Source: Sphingomonadales bacterium (GTDB lineage Bacteria > Pseudomonadota > Alphaproteobacteria > Sphingomonadales > Sphingomonadaceae). From it: a stretch of DNA of 12,221 nucleotides. A program made the translations under genes and the position numbers. Each line of letters begins with the position of its first letter. Position 1 is the stretch's first letter. The notes below the pieces were generated by a model. That model did not search any database. It saw nothing but the letters and a program-made list of their open reading frames with translations, and was not told where the DNA came from. The stretch covers positions 1 to 12,221 of the forward strand of contig JAIVHR010000011.1 of NCBI GenBank assembly GCA_020200935.1. Direction: 5' to 3'. Below, in pieces: positions 8,829 through 12,221 of the stretch.

Positions 8829-9584
8829 ATGGCCCATCCGCTGATGCCGCACGCCACCGCCAGCTGGCTGGTCGAGAATACCTCGCTGAGCTTCGTACAG
8901 ATCGCCGAATTTTGCGGTCTCCATATCCTCGAAGTGCAGGCGATCGCCGACGATACGGCGGCGACCAAGCTCACCGGTCGCGATCCGGTGCGCGCCCACG
9001 AGCTGGCCCAGGAAGAGATCGACAAGGGACAGGCCGACCCCGATCACCGGCTCGAGATGAGCGAGGGCCCCGAGCAGGTCCGCCGCACCAAGGGGCCGCG
9101 CTACACGCCGGTTTCCAAGCGCCAGGACAAGCCCGACGGGATCGCCTGGCTGCTGAAGAACCACCCCGAAATCTCCGACGCGCAGATCGGCAAGCTGATC
9201 GGCACGACGCGCAACACGATCAACGCGATTCGCGATCGGACCCACTGGAACATCTCGGAGATCACGCCGAAGGATCCGGTGACGGTCGGCTTGTGCACCC
9301 AGCGCGAGCTCGATGCGGTGGTCGCCAAGGCGGCCAAGAAGGCCGGCATCGAAGCGCCCAAGACCGAAGCCAGCGAAGGCGATCGCGAGGCGCTGATCGA
9401 GGAATTGCGCGCCGAGCGTCGGGTCGCGGCCGCCGAAGCCGAAGCGGCGCTCGCCGCCGAGGCCGAAGCCGCCGAAGCCGCCGAGGCCGGCGACGAGGAA
9501 GCCTCCAAGGAGCCCGCCGGCCGCACCAGCTCGGGCGCGCCGCTTCCCGAGGGCGCCGAGGAGCTGTTCAGAAAGAAGGAATAG
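8829..9584 (+). CDS. trcR: TrcR/DUF1013 family transcriptional regulator
   Basis: 251 residues from the ATG at 8829. The opening MAHPLMPHATASWLVENT and the segment SFVQIAEFCGLHILEVQAI (21-39) are the signature of DUF1013, an alphaproteobacterial family carried in databases as TrcR, a cell-cycle transcriptional regulator. Residues about 21-40 look like one helix-turn-helix and ISDAQIGKLIGTTRNTINAI (115-134) like a second, consistent with DNA binding in the cytoplasm. From about residue 185 the protein becomes a low-complexity Ala/Glu tail (about 197-228), with coiled-coil or disordered character, ending ELFRKKE. GGGAG 6 nt upstream and the family N-terminus support this start; a longer form from 8784 is possible. 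A repeat element begins 5 bp after the stop. Its targets cannot be read from this window. Confidence 0.9.
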   Translation: MAHPLMPHATASWLVENTSLSFVQIAEFCGLHILEVQAIADDTAATKLTGRDPVRAHELAQEEIDKGQADPDHRLEMSEGPEQVRRTKGPRYTPVSKRQDKPDGIAWLLKNHPEISDAQIGKLIGTTRNTINAIRDRTHWNISEITPKDPVTVGLCTQRELDAVVAKAAKKAGIEAPKTEASEGDREALIEELRAERRVAAAEAEAALAAEAEAAEAAEAGDEEASKEPAGRTSSGAPLPEGAEELFRKKE

Positions 9585-9589
9585 CACCA

Positions 9590-9737
9590 AATCCTCCCCG
9601 GGACGGGGAGGGGGCCCGCGAAGCGGTGGAGAGGGCCCACTTCTCGGATTGGAGCGGAGGCGGCGAGGTTGGACTCACTCCGTCTCAGCCCCTTGCGGGC
9701 ATTCACGGGCTGCCACTTCCCCGTCCCGGGGAGGATT
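9590..9737. repeat. Intergenic multi-hairpin repeat, copy 1
   Basis: 148-bp element between trcR and fadD, bounded by a perfect 19-bp inverted repeat: AATCCTCCCCGGGACGGGG at 9590-9608 and its complement at 9719-9737. Each end is also a hairpin by itself (CCTCCCCG-GGA-CGGGGAGG at 9593-9611; CTTCCCCG-TCC-CGGGGAGG at 9716-9734), and CCGC-GAA-GCGG at 9616-9626 forms another. It shares GGGGAGGGG, a GAA-loop hairpin followed by GTGGAG, and GGGCTGCCAC(T/C)TCCCC with the copy at 11472, in the same order and orientation. No open reading frame of protein character lies inside. It may act as a terminator or mRNA-stability element. Confidence 0.85.
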
Positions 9738-9746
9738 GGGAACTAT

Positions 9747-9760
9747 TTACAGCAATGTAA
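9747..9760 (+). promoter_or_regulatory. Palindrome upstream of fadD (operator candidate)
   Basis: TTACA-GCAA-TGTAA is a perfect 5-bp inverted repeat with a 4-nt centre, 6 bp upstream of the possible fadD -35 box. A small regulator such as a TetR-type fatty acid repressor could bind such a site; I cannot match it to a named regulator. Confidence 0.4.
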
Positions 9761-9765
9761 GTAGC

Positions 9766-9793
9766 TTGATCTCGAAGTTGATGCGGTTATATC
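9766..9793 (+). promoter_or_regulatory. Candidate fadD promoter
   Basis: TTGATC at 9766-9771 and TATATC at 9788-9793 are separated by 16 nt and resemble -35 and -10 boxes. The expected transcription start, about 7 nt after the -10, falls on the ATG at 9800, suggesting a leaderless message. This agrees with the lack of a ribosome site but rests on box similarity alone. Confidence 0.4.
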
Positions 9794-9799
9794 GGCTTG

Positions 9800-11473
9800 A
9801 TGGTCGCTACTCCCGATATCTGGCGCGAGGATTTTCGCCATCCCGGTGCCTGGGACCGCAGCTATGCGCCGCTCAGCGTGCCGCAGATGTTTTCGGACAG
9901 CGCGGCGCGCAATCCCGATGCCTATCTCGCCGATTTCATGGGGCGCAAATACAGCTATGCCGATGTCCGTTCGGCGGTGAACCGGGTTGCCTGCGGGTTG
10001 CAGCGCATGGGATACGGCAAGGGCGACCATATCGGGCTCTTCCTGCCCAACGTCCCGCATTATCTGGCCGCCTATTACGGGATCATGAAAACCGGCGCGA
10101 CGGCGGTCAATTTCTCGCCGCTCTATACGGCTACCGAACTCGCCCATCAGGTCGAGGATTCGGGTACGCGGCTGCTTTTCACGCTTTCGGCTTCGGCGTT
10201 GTTTCCGACCGCGCTCGAGGTGATGGAGAATTCGAGCCTCGATAGGCTCGTGGTGGGCTCGGTCGGCGGCGCTTTGCCCTTCGCCAAATCGCTGCTTTAC
10301 GGCCTGTTTCGCCGCAAGGATTATGTTCGGCTGCCCAAGCGCGAGGACGTCATCCCCTTTTCGCGGCTGATCGACAATGACGGCCATGTCGAGCGCGTGT
10401 CGCTCGATCCGCGCAAGGATATCGCGCTGCTGCAATATACGGGCGGTACGACGGGCCGACCCAAGGGCGCGATGCTGACGCATCAGAATATCACCGCCAA
10501 TGCGCGTCAGGTGAACGATCTCGATCCCGACCAGGAGGCCGAAGACCGGATCCTCGGCGTGCTGCCCTTCTTCCATGTCTTCGCCAATGCCTGCGTGCTC
10601 AACCGGACGGTCGTCCGCGGCGGAGAGATCGTCATGCTGCCGCGCTTCAATGCCGCGCAAGCCCTGAAGACCATCGCCCGCACCAAGGTGACCGCGCTGC
10701 CGGGCGTCCCGACCATGTATACCGCTTTGCTCGACCATCCGAAGACGCCCACGACCGATTTCTCCTCGCTGCGCATGTGCATTTCGGGCGGCGCGCCCTT
10801 GCCGATCGAGACCAAGGCTAAGTTCGAGGAAATCACCGGCGCCAAGCTCGTCGAAGGCTATGGCCTGACCGAGAGCGCCGGGGTCGTCTCGACCAATCCC
10901 TATGAGGGCGAGAACAAGACAGGATCGATCGGCCAGCCCTGCGCGGCGACGATCGTCAAGCTCATCGACAAGGAGGATCCGACCCAGCCTGCCGGGGAGG
11001 GCGAACCGGGAGAAATCGTCATCGCCGGGCCGCAGGTCATGCAGGGCTACTGGAACCGCCCCGATGCCGACGAGCGCGCTTTCGTCGATGGCTTCCTGCG
11101 CACCGGCGATGTCGGGACGATCGACGAGGACGGCTATATCTTCATCGTCGACCGGTTGAAGGATATGATCGCGGTTTCGGGCTTCAAGGTGTTTCCGAGC
11201 CAGGTCGAGGATGTGCTCTACACCCATCCCGAGGTGAAGGAGGCGCTCGTGATCGGGGTGCCCGACGCCTATACCGGAGAGAGGCCCAAGGCCTTCGTGA
11301 CCCTCGCCAGGGGCGCCGCGGCCACCGGCGACATGCTGACCCAATGGCTCAACGCGCAGCTCGGCAAGCATGAACGCGTGACGGCGGTGGTGATCCGCGA
11401 CGAACTGCCCAAGACGATGATCGGCAAGCTCGACCGCAAGGCGCTGAGGGCGGAAGAGAGCGCGTCCAGCTAA
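9800..11473 (+). CDS. fadD: Long-chain fatty acid-CoA ligase (FadD-type, AMP-forming)
   Basis: 557-residue member of the ANL adenylate-forming superfamily. It would activate a fatty or related carboxylic acid to its CoA thioester with ATP, feeding beta-oxidation or lipid synthesis. The P-loop-like motif YTGGTTGRPKG is at 213-223, YGLTES at 354-359, TGD at 435-437, the hinge region DRLKDMIAVSGFKVFP at 451-466, and the C-terminal catalytic lysine K543 in PKTMIGKLDRKAL (537-549). The overall pattern best fits long-chain acyl-CoA ligases, but chain length and substrate (for example aromatic or dicarboxylic acids) cannot be fixed from sequence. I chose the ATG at 9800; an adjacent TTG at 9797 is the only other start after the in-frame stop at 9779-9781. 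No Shine-Dalgarno is visible. The gene stands alone between two repeat copies and converges on the aldehyde dehydrogenase gene. Confidence 0.92.
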   Translation: MVATPDIWREDFRHPGAWDRSYAPLSVPQMFSDSAARNPDAYLADFMGRKYSYADVRSAVNRVACGLQRMGYGKGDHIGLFLPNVPHYLAAYYGIMKTGATAVNFSPLYTATELAHQVEDSGTRLLFTLSASALFPTALEVMENSSLDRLVVGSVGGALPFAKSLLYGLFRRKDYVRLPKREDVIPFSRLIDNDGHVERVSLDPRKDIALLQYTGGTTGRPKGAMLTHQNITANARQVNDLDPDQEAEDRILGVLPFFHVFANACVLNRTVVRGGEIVMLPRFNAAQALKTIARTKVTALPGVPTMYTALLDHPKTPTTDFSSLRMCISGGAPLPIETKAKFEEITGAKLVEGYGLTESAGVVSTNPYEGENKTGSIGQPCAATIVKLIDKEDPTQPAGEGEPGEIVIAGPQVMQGYWNRPDADERAFVDGFLRTGDVGTIDEDGYIFIVDRLKDMIAVSGFKVFPSQVEDVLYTHPEVKEALVIGVPDAYTGERPKAFVTLARGAAATGDMLTQWLNAQLGKHERVTAVVIRDELPKTMIGKLDRKALRAEESASS

Positions 11474-11649
11474 ATCCTCCCTGTTTGCGTAGCAAATGGG
11501 GAGGGGAGCCGCCGAAGGCGGTGGAGGGGCTTTGCGACCAACCAGCGGCTGGGTGTTCGGCTCGCGGTAGAGGCTCGACTTCGTCTCGCCGCCCCTCCGT
11601 CAGCTCTTCGGGCTGCCACCTCCCCATCGCTTCGCGACGGGGAGGAATT
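11472..11649. repeat. Intergenic multi-hairpin repeat, copy 2
   Basis: 178-bp element that fills the whole gap between the convergent fadD and aldehyde dehydrogenase genes: it begins inside the fadD TAA and ends 1 bp before the other gene's stop. The outer arms are AAATCCTCCC and GGGGAGGAATT. The left end folds as a 13-bp hairpin with a GTA loop (11476-11504, two G-T pairs), the right end as a 12-bp stem with one mismatch and a TTC loop (11619-11645), and CCGCC-GAA-GGCGG lies at 11509-11521. It is related to copy 1 in the end blocks but differs in the middle. Its position suits a two-way terminator, although no long T-run is present. Confidence 0.83.
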
Positions 11650-11650
11650 G

Positions 11651-12221
11651 TCAGTCCGTCCGCATCTCGCTCTTCAGGTTCATGAATTCGTGCAGGCCGA
11701 ACTGGCTGAGTTCGCGGCCGTGGCCCGAGCGTTTGACGCCGCCGAAGGGGGCGTAGGGGTCGGAGGCGAGCATCTGGTTGACCGCCGTCATCCCGGCCTC
11801 GATGTCGCGCACGAAGCGTTCGCGCTCGGCATCGTCGCTCGTCCAGACGCTCGAGCCGAGGCCGAAGGGCACGTCGTTGGCGAGATGGATCGCCTCGTCG
11901 AGATCCCTGACCTTGAAGACCATCGCCACCGGGCCGAAGAATTCCTGCTTGGTCACCGCCGCGCCCTCGGGAATGTCGACGAGGATCGCCGGCTCCATCC
12001 AGGCGCCGGGCCGGTCGGGAATCTTGCCGCCGCACAGCCTGGTCGCGCCGGCCGCCACCGCCTTCTCGAGCTGTTCGCAGATATCGTCGCGCGCGCCCTC
12101 GCTCGATAGCGGGCCCATCTCGGTGTCCTCGTCGGTCGGATCGCCGATCCGGATGTTCTTCGTACGCTCGACGAATTTCTCCAGGAACCGGTCGTAGACG
12201 TCCTCATGGACGATCATCCGC
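11651..12221 (-). CDS. NAD(P)-dependent aldehyde dehydrogenase, succinate-semialdehyde type, 5' end outside window
   Basis: The C-terminal 189 residues or so of an aldehyde dehydrogenase of about 450-460 residues; the frame is open through the right edge. It would oxidise a semialdehyde to the acid in the cytoplasm. Visible blocks are a VYDRFLEKFVERT helix, the IGDPTDEDTEMGPLSS stretch, the QEFFGPV motif, a PFGLGSSVWT segment, and the ending FGGVKRSGHGRELSQFGLHEF. This last resembles the Sad/YneI and GabD group of succinate-semialdehyde dehydrogenases most closely. The catalytic Cys and the Glu general base lie outside the window, so activity and exact substrate cannot be judged. The ATG at 12217 is an internal Met (preceded by an in-frame Arg codon), not the start. 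It is convergent with fadD across repeat copy 2. Confidence 0.9.
   Translation of the reverse strand, partial: RMIVHEDVYDRFLEKFVERTKNIRIGDPTDEDTEMGPLSSEGARDDICEQLEKAVAAGATRLCGGKIPDRPGAWMEPAILVDIPEGAAVTKQEFFGPVAMVFKVRDLDEAIHLANDVPFGLGSSVWTSDDAERERFVRDIEAGMTAVNQMLASDPYAPFGGVKRSGHGRELSQFGLHEFMNLKSEMRTD

Noticed and set aside
9415..9510. Repeated GCCGAAGCC-like units inside trcR, possibly a DNA repeat
   Set aside because: They encode the Ala/Glu-rich tail of the protein in frame; simple codon repetition explains them.

Overview
The window is high-GC DNA that looks like a chromosomal region of an alphaproteobacterium, most probably a sphingomonad (Sphingomonas or a close relative). The pointers are a TrcR/DUF1013 regulator and a DUF1192 protein (both families typical of Alphaproteobacteria), the sphingomonad-like protein sequences, and two intergenic multi-hairpin repeats of a kind I associate with sphingomonad genomes. 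No rRNA, tRNA, IS element, CRISPR array or phage gene was seen.

Layout. The minus-strand block at 1-4333 holds the 5' part of a class A penicillin-binding protein (cut by the window edge at its transpeptidase domain), clpA, and a small DUF1192 protein. Divergent from it, at 4408-5415 (+), is a PIG3-type NAD(P)H quinone oxidoreductase. It converges on a GSCFA-domain protein with a helical-repeat C-terminus (5443-7131, -). Divergent from that, at 7256 (+), starts an LpxH-like metallophosphatase. Next come trcR (8829-9584, +), a repeat copy, a fadD-type acyl-CoA ligase (9800-11473, +), a second repeat copy, and the C-terminal part of a succinate-semialdehyde-type aldehyde dehydrogenase (-) cut by the right edge.

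The most notable feature is at 7916-7935. The metallophosphatase keeps all five metal-site motifs up to its GHIH motif, then the similarity stops. One base later the DNA encodes, in another frame, the interior of a GT4 glycosyltransferase, which continues to 8726. The simplest reading is that two neighbouring envelope-lipid genes were fused out of frame by a deletion that removed the end of the first and the start of the second. The shifted phosphatase frame happens to stay open to 8653, so an automatic annotator would report a 465-residue protein whose second half is probably meaningless.

Functionally the window mixes envelope construction (PBP, LpxH-like phosphatase, glycosyltransferase remnant, perhaps GSCFA), protein quality control (ClpA), cell-cycle-type regulation (TrcR) and carbon metabolism (FadD, quinone oxidoreductase, aldehyde dehydrogenase). 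I see no convincing new multi-gene system. The points worth following are the gene fusion, the two repeats, the ambiguous trcR start around a terminator-like hairpin, and the control region of fadD.
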